A stretch of 53,850 nucleotides of DNA from Achromobacter animicus (GTDB taxonomy: Bacteria; Pseudomonadota; Gammaproteobacteria; Burkholderiales; Burkholderiaceae_B): the NCBI RefSeq assembly GCF_902859585.1, contig NZ_CADIJM010000022.1, positions 1 through 53,850 on the forward strand, read 5' to 3'. Position numbers and translations under genes: made by a program. The first letter of the stretch is position 1. Each line of letters begins with the position of its first letter. Shown here one piece after another: positions 8,998 to 18,007 of the stretch. The notes below the pieces were generated by a model that saw only the letters and a program-made list of their open reading frames with translations, searched no databases and was not told the DNA's origin.

Positions 8998-9068
8998 GGG
9001 GCCCGCCAGCCGAGAGGCTAGCGAGCGCGCGAAGCGCAGCTCTGCTAGAATCTCGGCTGGCGGGCCCC
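8998..9068. repeat. Perfect 18-bp inverted repeat around the ffs promoter
   Basis: The left arm GGGGCCCGCCAGCCGAGA (8998-9015) is the exact reverse complement of the right arm at 9051-9068. The right arm contains the first bases of the 4.5S RNA. The 35-base spacer holds the ffs -10 box. The structure therefore includes an inverted copy of the ffs 5' end upstream of its own promoter. Confidence 0.9.
9043..9051 (+). promoter_or_regulatory. Extended -10 promoter for ffs
   Basis: TGC followed by TAGAAT (9043-9051) fits an extended sigma-70 -10 element (TGnTAnnnT), a few bases upstream of the start of the 4.5S RNA. No strong -35 is visible, which is common with extended -10 promoters. Confidence 0.55.
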
Positions 9069-9158
9069 TTCGCATGGTTCGACGGTGAACCTGGTCAGGT
9101 CGGGAACGAAGCAGCCATAGTCGTTTAGGGTCAGTGCCGGAGTAAGGCTCGCCAACCG
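9054..9158 (+). ncRNA. ffs: 4.5S RNA (small bacterial SRP RNA)
   Basis: The conserved apical domain, CAGGTC.GGAA.GAAGCAGCC, is present as CTGGTCAGGTCGGGAACGAA followed by GCAGCC (9091-9116). The ends pair as CGGCTGGCG (9054-9062) with CGCCAACCG (9150-9158), closing a single long hairpin of about 105 nucleotides. It binds Ffh and targets membrane proteins to FtsY and the translocon. The position just upstream of dnaX is the usual one in related beta-proteobacteria. The exact mature ends are estimated from the base pairing. Confidence 0.95.
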
Positions 9159-9197
9159 GATTCTTCAAAGCTGTAGCGTTTGCTACTTCGCTTTCAC

Positions 9198-9251
9198 AGG
9201 GGACGGGGTTATTTTCCAAGGATTCGTTCCACGGGAATAAGCCCGTCCCCT
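9198..9251. repeat. REP-like imperfect palindrome between ffs and dnaX
   Basis: AGGGGACGGG (9198-9207) pairs perfectly with CCCGTCCCCT (9242-9251). After one mismatch, TTATT pairs with AATAA, leaving a loop of about 22 bases. The GGGGACGGG...CCCGTCCCC ends are typical of REP-type elements mobilised by Y1/RAYT transposases. Position right after ffs means it may also serve as its terminator, though no T-run follows. Confidence 0.65.
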
Positions 9252-9307
9252 TTGCATTCCAGCCCGCTCGATCAACGGGTTCAACAATCAGGCTCTACAA
9301 TCCAGCC

Positions 9308-11710
9308 ATGACTTATCTGGTATTGGCCCGCAAGTGGCGGCCGCGATCGTTCGATACCCTGGTGGGACAGGATCACGTGGTGCGCGCGCTCACGCATGCG
9401 CTCGACACGCAACGCCTGCATCACGCCTGGCTGTTCACCGGCACCCGGGGCGTCGGCAAGACCACGCTCTCGCGCATCCTGGCCAAATCGCTCAACTGCG
9501 AAACCGGCATCACCTCAAAGCCCTGTGGCGTCTGCCGCGCCTGCACCGAGATCGATGCGGGCCGCTTTGTCGACTACCTTGAGCTGGACGCTGCCTCCAA
9601 CCGCGGCGTCGAGGAAATGACGCAGCTTCTGGAGCAGGCGGTTTACGCACCGGGCGCGGGACGCTTCAAGGTCTACATGATCGACGAAGTCCACATGCTG
9701 ACCGGGCACGCGTTCAACGCCATGCTCAAGACGCTGGAAGAGCCGCCGCCGCACGTCAAATTCATCCTGGCCACCACCGATCCGCAAAAGATCCCGGTGA
9801 CGGTTTTGTCGCGCTGCCTGCAATTCAATTTGAAGCAGATGCCGGCCGACTCTATCGTTGGCCATCTGCAGGCCGTGCTCGGCCAGGAAGACGTCGGCTT
9901 TGAAATCCCGGCCCTGCGGCTGATCGGGCAGGCGGCGTCGGGCTCGATGCGCGACGCCCTGTCGCTCACCGACCAGGCCATCGCCTACAGCGCGGGCAAC
10001 CTAACCGAAGATGCCGTGCGCGGCATGCTCGGCACCATCGACCAACGCCATCTCGTGCGCCTGCTGGACGCCCTGTCTTCGGGCGATGCCAAGGGCGTGC
10101 TGGCCGTGGCCGACGAACTTGCGATTCGCGGACTGTCGTATGCCGGTGCGCTGGCCGACCTGGCCGTGCTGCTCTCGCGCGTGGCGATCGAGCAGCGCGT
10201 GACCGGCGTGACCGCCGCCGAAGATCCGCTGGCCGGCGACATCGCCCGGCTTGCTCAGGCCCTGCATCCGGATGCCGTGCAACTGTTCTACTCCGTCGCC
10301 GTCCATAGCCGCGGCGAACTGACGCTGGCGCCCGACGAATACGCGGGCTTCATCATGGCGTGCCTGCGCATGCTGGCGCTCAATGGCGACGCCGGCCCGC
10401 AGACCGCGCTGGAAGCGCCCGCCGCGCCTGCGCGTCAGTCGGCGGAACCCGCTGCCGCCATCGCTGCGCCGGCCGCCGCTGCGGTTGGTGCCGCTGTCAC
10501 CGCCGCCGCAGCGCCTTCGGGCGCGAGTCAGCCTGCCGCGTCTGCGCCCGACGCCGGTGCGGTCGCTCCGCCAGTGTCAGGCGCATCGGTCAACCATGCC
10601 GAGGCCGTCAATGCCTCGGCGAGCAACGCCGCCGACGACAATGCGTCGCGCAACGAGGCGCCGGCATCCGCATCAGAGTCCGCGTCCGCAGCAGCGTCCG
10701 CGTCCGTTGACGCTCCGTCGGAATCTCCCGCCGCCGTCGCTGCCGCGCCCGCGCAGCCCGCCGCCGTCGCATCGCCGCAATCGCCAGCCGCGCCCGTCCC
10801 TCAATCCGCAGACAGCAGCAGCGTCCCCCCCTGGGAAGACCTGCCGCCGGACGCCACGAATGCAGACGCGGGCGCAGCGACGTCCAATGCACCGACGAGC
10901 AACACTGCGGCGCGCGCCGTAACGGCCGCCGACGCATCGACGCCTGACCCATCAACCGCCGACACCTCAACCGCCGACACCTCGCCTCCCGACGCCGCAG
11001 CGCCTCACGCCCCGTCCGCCAAACCGCAAGGCGCCGCTGCCCTGGCCGTGACACCGGCCGCCGCAGCGATCGCCCCGGCATCCGCGTCCGCCCCGGCAAT
11101 GGGCGACACCGACGGCCCGCCGTCCTGGGTCGACGAAGAAATCCCCTTTGAAGCCGAAGGCGGGTTCATGCCCGACAGCGGTTTCACGTCCGATCCGGAT
11201 GACGATTTCGAAACGCTGGCCACGTCACCCGCCCCGGCGCCTGCACCGCCGGCCGCTCGCCGCGATGGCCCCGCGCCCGCGCGCAAGCGCCAGTCGCGTG
11301 CGCCTCGCCTGACGGACATGGACTCGGCGTCCTGGCCCGAGCTGGCCGCGCGCCTGCCCGTGACGGGCCTGGCATCGGAACTGGCTCGCCAGAGCGAATG
11401 GGCCGGCGTGCAGGGCGATGCCATCATCCTGCGCGTGGCCGTCAAGACCCTGGCCGAAAGCGAAAGCCGCGTGCGCCTCCAGACCGTCCTGTGCGAACAT
11501 TTCGGGCAGGGCATCCGGCTGGACGTGCAGGTCGGCGTCACCGGTGACGCCACGGCGTATGCCGTGGCGCAGGCCGAGAGCGCGGCGCGCCAGCTCGCGG
11601 CCGAAAACGCCGTCGCCGACGATCCCTTCGTGCAAGCGCTGCTGTCGGATTTCGGCGGCCACGTCGTTGCTGGCTCGATCCGCCACGTTGATTCAGCGGC
11701 CGCCGCCTGA
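9308..11710 (+). CDS. dnaX: DNA polymerase III subunits tau/gamma
   Basis: This 800-residue clamp-loader ATPase loads the beta clamp and couples polymerase and helicase at the fork. Walker A is GTRGVGKT at residues 45-52. Zinc-binding cysteines are C64, C73, C76 and C79. Walker B lies in YMIDEVHML, and the SRC sensor appears in [14 protein letters not shown]-terminal tau domain follows (about residues 680-795). It is much longer than the 643-residue E. coli protein, because residues from about 375 to 650 are an Ala/Pro/Ser/Thr-rich, probably unstructured linker. I found no A-rich slippery heptamer, so an E. coli-type frameshift to gamma is not supported. ybaB and recR follow closely. Confidence 0.97.
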   Translation: MTYLVLARKWRPRSFDTLVGQDHVVRALTHALDTQRLHHAWLFTGTRGVGKTTLSRILAKSLNCETGITSKPCGVCRACTEIDAGRFVDYLELDAASNRGVEEMTQLLEQAVYAPGAGRFKVYMIDEVHMLTGHAFNAMLKTLEEPPPHVKFILATTDPQKIPVTVLSRCLQFNLKQMPADSIVGHLQAVLGQEDVGFEIPALRLIGQAASGSMRDALSLTDQAIAYSAGNLTEDAVRGMLGTIDQRHLVRLLDALSSGDAKGVLAVADELAIRGLSYAGALADLAVLLSRVAIEQRVTGVTAAEDPLAGDIARLAQALHPDAVQLFYSVAVHSRGELTLAPDEYAGFIMACLRMLALNGDAGPQTALEAPAAPARQSAEPAAAIAAPAAAAVGAAVTAAAAPSGASQPAASAPDAGAVAPPVSGASVNHAEAVNASASNAADDNASRNEAPASASESASAAASASVDAPSESPAAVAAAPAQPAAVASPQSPAAPVPQSADSSSVPPWEDLPPDATNADAGAATSNAPTSNTAARAVTAADASTPDPSTADTSTADTSPPDAAAPHAPSAKPQGAAALAVTPAAAAIAPASASAPAMGDTDGPPSWVDEEIPFEAEGGFMPDSGFTSDPDDDFETLATSPAPAPAPPAARRDGPAPARKRQSRAPRLTDMDSASWPELAARLPVTGLASELARQSEWAGVQGDAIILRVAVKTLAESESRVRLQTVLCEHFGQGIRLDVQVGVTGDATAYAVAQAESAARQLAAENAVADDPFVQALLSDFGGHVVAGSIRHVDSAAAA

Positions 11711-11754
11711 CGCGGCGGCCAACCTCATTCCCCTCGTTCAAGGAAGCTCCCATC

Positions 11755-12081
11755 ATGATGAAAGGACAACTCGCCGGCCTGATGCGCCAAGCGCAGCAGA
11801 TGCAGGAAAACATGAAGAAGGCGCAGGACGCGCTGGCCGACATCCAGGTCGAAGGCGCCTCGGGCGGCGGCCTGGTGAAGGTCACCATGACCTGCCGCCA
11901 CGACGTCAAGCGCGTCGAGATCGACCCGTCGCTGCTGGCCGACGACAAGGACATGCTGGAAGACCTGGTCGCCGCCGCGTTCAACGACGCGCTGCGCAAG
12001 GCTGAAGCCACCTCGCAGGAAAAGATGGCGTCCGTCACCGCCGGCATGCCGCTGCCCCCGGGCATGAAGCTGCCGTTCTGA
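11755..12081 (+). CDS. ybaB: YbaB/EbfC family nucleoid-associated protein
   Basis: This 108-residue protein has an N-terminal helix ([20 protein letters not shown]) and the central [20 protein letters not shown] beta segment typical of the family. A C-terminal [11 protein letters not shown] tail closes it. YbaB dimers bind DNA with low specificity. The gene sits between dnaX and recR, the conserved arrangement. AGGAAG eight bases before ATGATG at 11755 acts as ribosome binding site, and either Met could be used. The dnaX stop is 44 bases upstream, consistent with one operon. Confidence 0.95.
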   Translation: MMKGQLAGLMRQAQQMQENMKKAQDALADIQVEGASGGGLVKVTMTCRHDVKRVEIDPSLLADDKDMLEDLVAAAFNDALRKAEATSQEKMASVTAGMPLPPGMKLPF

Positions 12082-12102
12082 TTGCCGCTGCCGTAGGTTG
12101 CA

Positions 12103-12711
12103 ATGGATCCCTTACTGCCCGAACCTGAGCCGCTGGTCTCGCTGATCGAAGCGCTGCGGCGCCTGCCCGGCGTGGGCGTGCGATCGGCCAGACGCATGGC
12201 GTATCACCTGTTGCAGCATGATCCGCAGGGTGCGGATCTGCTGGGGCGGGCGCTTGCCGGCGCGGTGCGGGATCTGAAGCACTGCGCGCGCTGCAACAGT
12301 TTCTCCGAAGACGAGGTCTGCGCCACCTGCTCCAATGTCAAGCGCGATCCCTCGCTGCTGTGCATCGTCGAAACGCCGGCCGACCAGAACATGATCGAGT
12401 CCAGCCACGGTTACCGTGGCCTGTATTACGTGCTCATGGGCCGGGTCGCGCCGCTGGAAGGCATCGGCCCGCGTGAACTGGATTTCGAGCGCGTGATCAA
12501 GCGCGCGACGGATGGGGTGGTGCAGGAAGTCATCCTGGCCACCAACTTCACGGCCGAAGGCGAGACCACCGCGCATTTCCTGGGCGAGGCCCTGGGCGAG
12601 CGCGGCCTGCGGGTCACGCGCCTGGCGCGCGGCGTGCCTGCCGGCAGCGAGCTCGAATACGTCGACGCCGGCACCATCGCCTGGGCGCTGATGGAGCGCA
12701 AGACCACCTGA
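12103..12711 (+). CDS. recR: Recombination mediator protein RecR
   Basis: This 202-residue protein has the full RecR layout. It begins with a helix-hairpin-helix region ([18 protein letters not shown], about residues 20-37). A four-cysteine zinc finger follows at C61, C64, C73 and C76, then a Toprim domain starting at [14 protein letters not shown]. With RecF/RecO it loads RecA on SSB-coated gaps. It lies 21 bases after ybaB and is the last gene of the dnaX-ybaB-recR operon. Confidence 0.97.
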   Translation: MDPLLPEPEPLVSLIEALRRLPGVGVRSARRMAYHLLQHDPQGADLLGRALAGAVRDLKHCARCNSFSEDEVCATCSNVKRDPSLLCIVETPADQNMIESSHGYRGLYYVLMGRVAPLEGIGPRELDFERVIKRATDGVVQEVILATNFTAEGETTAHFLGEALGERGLRVTRLARGVPAGSELEYVDAGTIAWALMERKTT

Positions 12712-12778
12712 CGCTCGCGGTACCAGAACGCCCGCCGGCAACGTATCGGCCGGGCAATCAATGTGAGGAAGACAATCC

Positions 12779-14053
12779 ATGTCAGCGCTGACCGGACTGA
12801 AGGTCCTGGAACTCGGCACGCTCATCGCCGGCCCATTCGCCGCGCGCATCTTCGGCGAATTCGGCGCCGACGTCATCAAGGTGGAGACCCCGCACGGGCC
12901 GGACGGCACGGGCGGCGGCGATCCCATCCGCAGTTGGCGCCATCTGCACGAGGGCAATTCCCTGTGGTGGACGGTGCAGGCCCGCAACAAGCAATCCATC
13001 GCGCTCAATTTGAAGGACCCGCGTGCGCAAGAGATCGCCCGCAAGCTGGCGCTGGACGCCGATGTGGTGGTCGAGAACTACCGCCCCGGCGTCCTGGAAA
13101 AGTGGGGGCTCGGCTTTGAGCAGCTGCGCGCCATCAATCCCGCGCTCATCATGGTCCGCCTGTCCGGCTACGGCCAGACGGGCCCCATGAAGGATCAGCC
13201 CGGCTTTGGCGCCATCGGTGAATCCATGGGCGGCCTGCGTTACGTGTCGGGCCACCCCGACCGCCCGCCGCTGCGGGTCGGCATCTCCATCGGTGACTCC
13301 ATCGCGGCGCTGCACGGCGTGATCGGCGCGATGATGGCGCTGCGCCATCGCGACGCCACCGGCGGCCGCTGGAACGGCAAGACGGGCGACGAATGCCAGG
13401 CAGGGCAGGGCCAGATGGTTGACGTGGCGCTGTACGAAGCCGTCTTCAACATGATGGAGAGCCTGGTCCCCGAGTACGACGTGGCTGGCGTGGTGCGCGA
13501 GCGCACCGGCGGCGCGCTGCCGGGCATCGTGCCCTCGAATACCTACACCACGCGCGACGGCCAGAACATCGTCATCGCCGGCAACGGCGACGCGATTTTT
13601 CATCGTCTGATGCGGGCCATCGGCCGTGACGATTTGGCCGAGGATCCGGATCTGGTGCGCAACGACGGCCGCGCGCGGCGCGTTCAAGAGATCGACGGCG
13701 CCATCCAGCAATGGTGCGACGGACGCGGTATCGAAGCGGCGCTCGAAGCCCTGAAGCGCGCCGACGTGCCGGTCGGCAAGATCTACAGCGTGGCCGACAT
13801 GTTCAGCGATCCGCAGTTCCTTGCGCGCCGCATGATCGAACAGCATCGCCTGGCGGACGGCAGTCCCGTCAAGCTGCCGGGCGTGGTTCCCAAGCTATCC
13901 GAAACACCTGGCCAGACGCGCTGGGTGGGCCCGAAATTAGGGGAACATACCGAGGAAGTCCTGAAATCGCTGGGGTATGATTCAGCGGCTATCGACAAGC
14001 TGGCGAAGACCGGCGCTATCGGAATATCCGACAACCAGGAGACAAAGCAATGA
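12779..14053 (+). CDS. Class III CoA-transferase (CaiB/BaiF family)
   Basis: This 424-residue family III CoA-transferase moves CoA between carboxylic acids. The N-terminus LKVLELGTLIAGPFAARI and the LKDPRAQEIARKLALDADV segment are typical. The likely catalytic aspartate is D173 in VGISIGDSIAALHG, matching the Asp that forms the glutamyl/aspartyl anhydride in formyl-CoA transferase. AGGAAG lies upstream of ATG 12779. The stop overlaps the next start by ATGA, so it is translationally coupled to an ABC importer. That suggests it activates the imported acid, but the substrate is unknown. Confidence 0.9.
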   Translation: MSALTGLKVLELGTLIAGPFAARIFGEFGADVIKVETPHGPDGTGGGDPIRSWRHLHEGNSLWWTVQARNKQSIALNLKDPRAQEIARKLALDADVVVENYRPGVLEKWGLGFEQLRAINPALIMVRLSGYGQTGPMKDQPGFGAIGESMGGLRYVSGHPDRPPLRVGISIGDSIAALHGVIGAMMALRHRDATGGRWNGKTGDECQAGQGQMVDVALYEAVFNMMESLVPEYDVAGVVRERTGGALPGIVPSNTYTTRDGQNIVIAGNGDAIFHRLMRAIGRDDLAEDPDLVRNDGRARRVQEIDGAIQQWCDGRGIEAALEALKRADVPVGKIYSVADMFSDPQFLARRMIEQHRLADGSPVKLPGVVPKLSETPGQTRWVGPKLGEHTEEVLKSLGYDSAAIDKLAKTGAIGISDNQETKQ

Positions 14054-15090
14054 CAGTCACCCGCCGTGAACTGCTCAAGATCGCCGGCGCTGCCGGCGTC
14101 ATGACCATGGCCCCTGCCATCGTGCGCGCGCAGAAGCTTGAAAAGACCAAGGTCCAGATCGCAGTCGGCGGCAAGCCGCTGATCTATTACCTCCCGCTGA
14201 CGATCGCCGAGGTGCGCGGTTACTTCAAGGACGAAGGGCTGGACGTCAGCATCGCGGACTTTGCCGGTGGCTCCAAGGCCCTGCAGGCCGTGGTGGGCGG
14301 CAGCGCCGACGTGGTCTCGGGCGCCTTCGAGCACACGCTGTCCATGCACTCCAAGGGTCAGGCCTATCGCGCCTTCGTGCTGCAAGGCCGCGCGCCGATG
14401 ATCGGCGTGGGCGTCTCCAAGAAAAACATCCCGGGCTACAAGGGCGCGGCTGACCTGAAAGGCAAGAAGATCGGCGTGACCGCGCCGGGCTCGTCCACCA
14501 ACATGGTGGTCAGCTTCTTCCTTGCCAAGCACGGCCTGAAGGCCTCTGACGTGTCCTTCATCGGCGTGGGCGCTGGCGCGGGCGCGGTGACTGCCGTGCG
14601 CAGCGGCCAGATCGACGCCATCTCCAACACGGACCCGGTGGTCTCGATGCTGGAAATGCCCGGCGACATCCAGATCATCGTCGACACGCGCACGCTCAAG
14701 GACACGCAGGAAATCTTCGGCGGCAACATGCCCGCCGGCTGCCTGTATGCGCCGCAGACGTTCATCGACGCCAATCCCAACACCGTCCAGGCGCTGACCA
14801 ACGCCATCGTGCGCGCCGACAAGTGGATTCAGAAGGCTGGCCCCGAGGAAATCGCCAAGGTCGTGCCCGAAACCTACCTGCTGGGCGATCCGGCCATCTA
14901 CAAGGCCGCGCTCGGCAAGAGCATGGAAGGCCTGTCGCCGGATGGCATGATCCCCGAAGACGGCGCGGCCACCGCGCTCAAGGCGCTGGCCGCCTACCAG
15001 GCTGACTTCAACGGCTCGAAGGTCGACCCGTCGAAGGTGTGGACCAACGATTTCGCGCGCCGCGCCAACGAGAAGTATGCCAATGGCTGA
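14050..15090 (+). CDS. ABC importer substrate-binding protein, NMT1/SsuA-like
   Basis: This 346-residue periplasmic binding protein belongs to the SsuA/NMT1/THI5 group (nitrate, sulfonate, taurine and related small substrates). The N-terminus MTVTRRELLKIAGAAG carries a twin-arginine-like signal (TRRELLK), with cleavage expected after IVRA at about residue 30. The family's hallmark segments are visible: GGKPLIYYLPLTIAEVRGYF, then GGSKALQAVVGGSADV, and LKGKKIGVTAPGS. Its start overlaps the CoA-transferase stop and its end overlaps the ATPase start by 14 bases. It delivers substrate to the permease encoded at 15896. Confidence 0.9.
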   Translation: MTVTRRELLKIAGAAGVMTMAPAIVRAQKLEKTKVQIAVGGKPLIYYLPLTIAEVRGYFKDEGLDVSIADFAGGSKALQAVVGGSADVVSGAFEHTLSMHSKGQAYRAFVLQGRAPMIGVGVSKKNIPGYKGAADLKGKKIGVTAPGSSTNMVVSFFLAKHGLKASDVSFIGVGAGAGAVTAVRSGQIDAISNTDPVVSMLEMPGDIQIIVDTRTLKDTQEIFGGNMPAGCLYAPQTFIDANPNTVQALTNAIVRADKWIQKAGPEEIAKVVPETYLLGDPAIYKAALGKSMEGLSPDGMIPEDGAATALKALAAYQADFNGSKVDPSKVWTNDFARRANEKYANG

Positions 15091-15892
15091 AGCCGCGCTG
15101 TCGCTGGAAAACATAAGTTGCACCTTTGTCTCGCGTGACGACCGGTCGCAGCGCTACACCGCGGTCAGCGACACGACCCTGGCCATCGCGCCGGGTGAGT
15201 TCGTGTCCGTGGTGGGCCCGACCGGTTGCGGCAAGTCCACGTTGCTCAACGTCAGCGCCGGCCTGTTGGCGCCGTCGTCGGGGCAGGTGAAGGTCTTTGG
15301 CCAGCCGCTGGTTGGCATCAACGAACGTGCGGGCTACATGTTCCAGGGCGAGGCGCTTCTCCCCTGGCGCAGCGCGCTGGACAACGTCATTGCCGGCCTG
15401 GAGTTCGCCAACGTGCCCCGCGCCGAGGCGCTGGACCGCGGACGCGAATGGATGCGCCGCGTCGGCCTGGGCGGTTTCGAGGGCCGCTATCCGCACCAGA
15501 TGTCGGGCGGCATGCGCAAGCGCGCCATGCTGGCGCAGACGCTGATCCGCGACCCCGACATCATCCTCATGGACGAACCGTTCTCGGCGTTGGACATCCA
15601 GACGCGCCAGCTCATGGAGAACGAGGTCCTGGACTTGTGGATGGCCAAGCGCAAGGCGGTGCTGTTCATCACGCATGACCTGGACGAAGCCATCGCCATG
15701 AGCGACCGCGTGATCGTGCTGTCCGCCGGTCCGGGCACCCATCCCATCGGAGAATTTGCCATCGATCTGCCGCGTCCCCGCGACGTGGCCGAAGTGCGCA
15801 TCGACCCGCGTTTCGTCGAGCTGCATGCCGCCATCTGGGGCGTGCTGCGCGAGGAAGTGCTCAAGGGCTATGCCCAACAGAAGCGAGCCTGA
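15077..15892 (+). CDS. ABC importer ATP-binding protein, SsuB/TauB-like
   Basis: This 271-residue ATPase has Walker A GPTGCGKST at residues 47-55, the Q-loop in MFQGEALLPWRS, signature MSGGMRKRAMLAQ, Walker B ILMDEPFSALD and a switch His in FITHDLDEA. LLPWRS after the Q-loop is characteristic of the nitrate/sulfonate/taurine branch. The start may be ATG 15077 or ATG 15083 (MAEAALSLE); both overlap the binding-protein gene. It works at the cytoplasmic face with the permease at 15896, three bases downstream. Confidence 0.92.
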   Translation: MPMAEAALSLENISCTFVSRDDRSQRYTAVSDTTLAIAPGEFVSVVGPTGCGKSTLLNVSAGLLAPSSGQVKVFGQPLVGINERAGYMFQGEALLPWRSALDNVIAGLEFANVPRAEALDRGREWMRRVGLGGFEGRYPHQMSGGMRKRAMLAQTLIRDPDIILMDEPFSALDIQTRQLMENEVLDLWMAKRKAVLFITHDLDEAIAMSDRVIVLSAGPGTHPIGEFAIDLPRPRDVAEVRIDPRFVELHAAIWGVLREEVLKGYAQQKRA

Positions 15893-15895
15893 GCC

Positions 15896-16690
15896 ATGCC
15901 CAAACTGAATAAATCCGGTTCCGGCAGCCTGCGCGTCTGGCAATTGCTGCTGCTCGTCATCATCCTGGCCGTCTGGCATTTTGCGTCGCGCGATCCGAAG
16001 GTCGCCTTCTTCTTCGGCGAACCGCTGAAGGTGTGGGGGCGCATCTGGGCGTGGTTCGTCACCAACGCCGACATCTACAACCACTTGGCCGTGACGCTGA
16101 CCGAGACCGTGCTGGCGTTCTTCATCGGCACGATCGCGGGCCTGGCCTTCGGCTTGTGGCTCGGGCTGTCGCCGCGCGCCAGCGCAATCCTGGACCCCTA
16201 CATCAAGGCAGCCAACTCGATGCCGCGCGTCATCCTGGCGCCCATCTTCGGCATGTGGTTTGGCCTGGGCATCTGGTCCAAGGTGGCGCTGGCCGTGACG
16301 CTGGTGTTCTTCATCGTGTTCTTCAACGTCTACCAGGGCGTGCGCGAAGTCAGCCCGACCTTGCTGGACAACGCCCGCATGCTGGGCGCACGCAAGCGCC
16401 AGTTGCTGCGTCACGTGTACCTGCCGTCGGCCACGAGCTGGGTGTTCTCCAGCCTGCACACCTCGGTGGGTCTGGCGTTCGTGGGCGCGGTCGTCGGCGA
16501 ATACCTGGGGTCGGCAAGCGGCGTAGGCTACCTGATCCTGCAGGCCGAAGGCACGTTCGACGTGAACACCGTGTTTGCCGGCATCATCGTGCTGACTGCC
16601 TTTGCGCTGATCCTGGACACAATTGTCGGAGTCGGCGAGAAGCGCTTGATGAAGTGGCAGCCCAAGTCGGGCGAAACCGAAAAGCTGTGA
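15896..16690 (+). CDS. ABC importer permease, SsuC/TauC-like
   Basis: This 264-residue inner-membrane protein has about six hydrophobic segments and an EAA-type loop, YQGVREVSPTLLDNARMLGA. The region VGLAFVGAVVGEYLGSASGVGYLI matches the conserved C-terminal part of nitrate/sulfonate permeases. It starts with ATG 15896 (MPKLNKSGSGS), overlapping nothing but only three bases after the ATPase stop. It is the last gene of the CoA-transferase/ABC operon. The converging gene encodes heme oxygenase, and a GC-rich hairpin at about 16706-16731 lies between the stops. Confidence 0.92.
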   Translation: MPKLNKSGSGSLRVWQLLLLVIILAVWHFASRDPKVAFFFGEPLKVWGRIWAWFVTNADIYNHLAVTLTETVLAFFIGTIAGLAFGLWLGLSPRASAILDPYIKAANSMPRVILAPIFGMWFGLGIWSKVALAVTLVFFIVFFNVYQGVREVSPTLLDNARMLGARKRQLLRHVYLPSATSWVFSSLHTSVGLAFVGAVVGEYLGSASGVGYLILQAEGTFDVNTVFAGIIVLTAFALILDTIVGVGEKRLMKWQPKSGETEKL

Positions 16691-16715
16691 TCCGCCTTGG
16701 GTCGCGCTGCCGGGC

Positions 16716-17291
16716 TCAGGCCCGCAGCGCGCCCTGGCTGCGCAGCCAGGCGGTCAGGCTGTCGAAGGCGTCGAGTGCGCCTTGCAGCGCCTGTTCCTCG
16801 CGGCCCAACGCGCCGGCCTCGCTGTCCAGGTGCAGCAGAAATTCCTTCCACAACGGTCCCACCTGCTCGCCATACCCGCGCAAGTAGCGCTGGGGCAAGT
16901 CGGGCGCCACCGCCTGCAGGCGCTTGGCCAGGAACCGGCCGCCCAACTGCGACCCTTCGACAACGTACGCGACGCCCAGTGCGTAGGCGTCGGGCGCCGC
17001 CACCTGTAGCGGCTGCGCGCAATGCACGACAGGCGCGGGATCGCCCGCTGCCTTCAGGTCTTCATGCAGCCAGGCGGTCTTGCCGGCCCGCTCAGGGGCG
17101 CGCAGGGATGCCGGCCAGTCCAGTTGCCAGAGCCGTTGCTCCAACGGTTCCAGCCATCCCAGCAGCGCGCGCAGGTAGGCCAGATAGTGGCCGCGGTCGA
17201 GATGATCTTCGGCCAGCGCCAGACCCTGGTCCAGCGTTTCGTGACGTTCGCGGGTGCCATCGCGCAGCACCTGATGGACGGGAGAAATCAT
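16716..17291 (-). CDS. bphO: Heme oxygenase, biliverdin-producing
   Basis: This 191-residue protein of the bacterial heme oxygenase family cleaves heme to biliverdin, CO and iron. The proximal heme ligand is probably H17 in RERHETLD, and the distal helix carries AYVVEGSQLGGRFLAKRL, the conserved Y-V-x-E-G-S-x-L-G-G pattern. It is the last gene of the minus-strand phytochrome operon, 73 bases after the histidine-kinase-like gene. Its obvious role is to make biliverdin for the bacteriophytochrome at 18390-20579. ATG 17291 gives the standard family length. The symbol follows usage for phytochrome-linked enzymes. Confidence 0.9.
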   Translation of the reverse strand: MISPVHQVLRDGTRERHETLDQGLALAEDHLDRGHYLAYLRALLGWLEPLEQRLWQLDWPASLRAPERAGKTAWLHEDLKAAGDPAPVVHCAQPLQVAAPDAYALGVAYVVEGSQLGGRFLAKRLQAVAPDLPQRYLRGYGEQVGPLWKEFLLHLDSEAGALGREEQALQGALDAFDSLTAWLRSQGALRA

Positions 17292-17364
17292 GGGGCTCGT
17301 GACGTGAAGGGTTGGTGGGACGGTTGAACCGGCGACATCGAACTGGTGCTAATACGGCGACGGG

Positions 17365-17997
17365 TTACGCCGGCAGATGCAGCGACCAGCAGCGATCCTG
17401 GCGCTCCAGCCGCCAGCCCGAAGCGGACGCAAGCAGCTCGATTTCCTGCGGGTCAAAAGCCGGCGGCTTGTCCGAGGCCGGTACGCCTTCGGGCACGCGG
17501 GCACGCCACACGCCGGGCTCAGATGCGTCCACTTCGAGCTGAGCACCCGCGGGCACCAGCGGCAACAGGCACAACAGCCATGCCAGGACCAGATATCGTG
17601 TGCTGAACAACTGCACATCGGCGTGCGCCACCTGCTCGGGCCAGCGGATGCCGTGACTCGCCAGCAGCAGGTGCGAGAACATCAGCTTGCGGCAGTCGTG
17701 CAGCAGGTCGCCGCTGGACGTCATGGCGCCGCCATCGCTCAGCCAGCCGTCCAGCTCGCGCACCACGCCCACGCTTTCGTCGAGCATGTCGGAAAGGTCG
17801 CCGGCAAGCCGTTCGCAGCGCTGCTGGACGGCTTCGCCGGTGGTGCCTTCAGGAGCCTGACGCAGCATGGCGGCCGCGAGCGAGGCGCTGGACAGCGGGC
17901 CCAGCACTTCATGGCGCAGCACGGGGAAGATCTGGCTGAGCACCTTGAGCTGCACGCCCTTTGCGGCCAGCAGGCCAAGGGTGTCGGATTGCATCAT
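17365..17997 (-). CDS. Short histidine-kinase-like / phosphotransferase-like protein in the phytochrome operon
   Basis: This 210-residue protein starts at MMQSDTLGLL. Residues 20-50 contain LRHEVLGPLSSASLAAAML, an H-box of the form H-E-x-x-x-P-L with the candidate phospho-acceptor H29. A second helix (RLAGDLSDMLDESVGVVREL) could complete a DHp four-helix bundle. The C-terminal half lacks recognisable N, G1 and G2 boxes of an active kinase ATPase, so it looks like a ChpT-type phosphotransferase or a degenerate kinase. It follows the response-regulator gene by ten bases. A relay between BphP and the regulator, or onward to another regulator, is an inference. Confidence 0.6.
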   Translation of the reverse strand: MMQSDTLGLLAAKGVQLKVLSQIFPVLRHEVLGPLSSASLAAAMLRQAPEGTTGEAVQQRCERLAGDLSDMLDESVGVVRELDGWLSDGGAMTSSGDLLHDCRKLMFSHLLLASHGIRWPEQVAHADVQLFSTRYLVLAWLLCLLPLVPAGAQLEVDASEPGVWRARVPEGVPASDKPPAFDPQEIELLASASGWRLERQDRCWSLHLPA

Positions 17998-18007
17998 GAA
18001 AGAACCG

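Noticed and set aside
8698-9219. Minus-strand ORFs across the repeat spacer and ffs
   Set aside because: They read LRFALLCLG-type products translated from the AAGCGAAGCG repeats, and they overlap the 4.5S RNA gene.
10600-10900. Possible dnaX programmed frameshift site
   Set aside because: No A-rich heptamer or following stem was found in this GC-rich linker.
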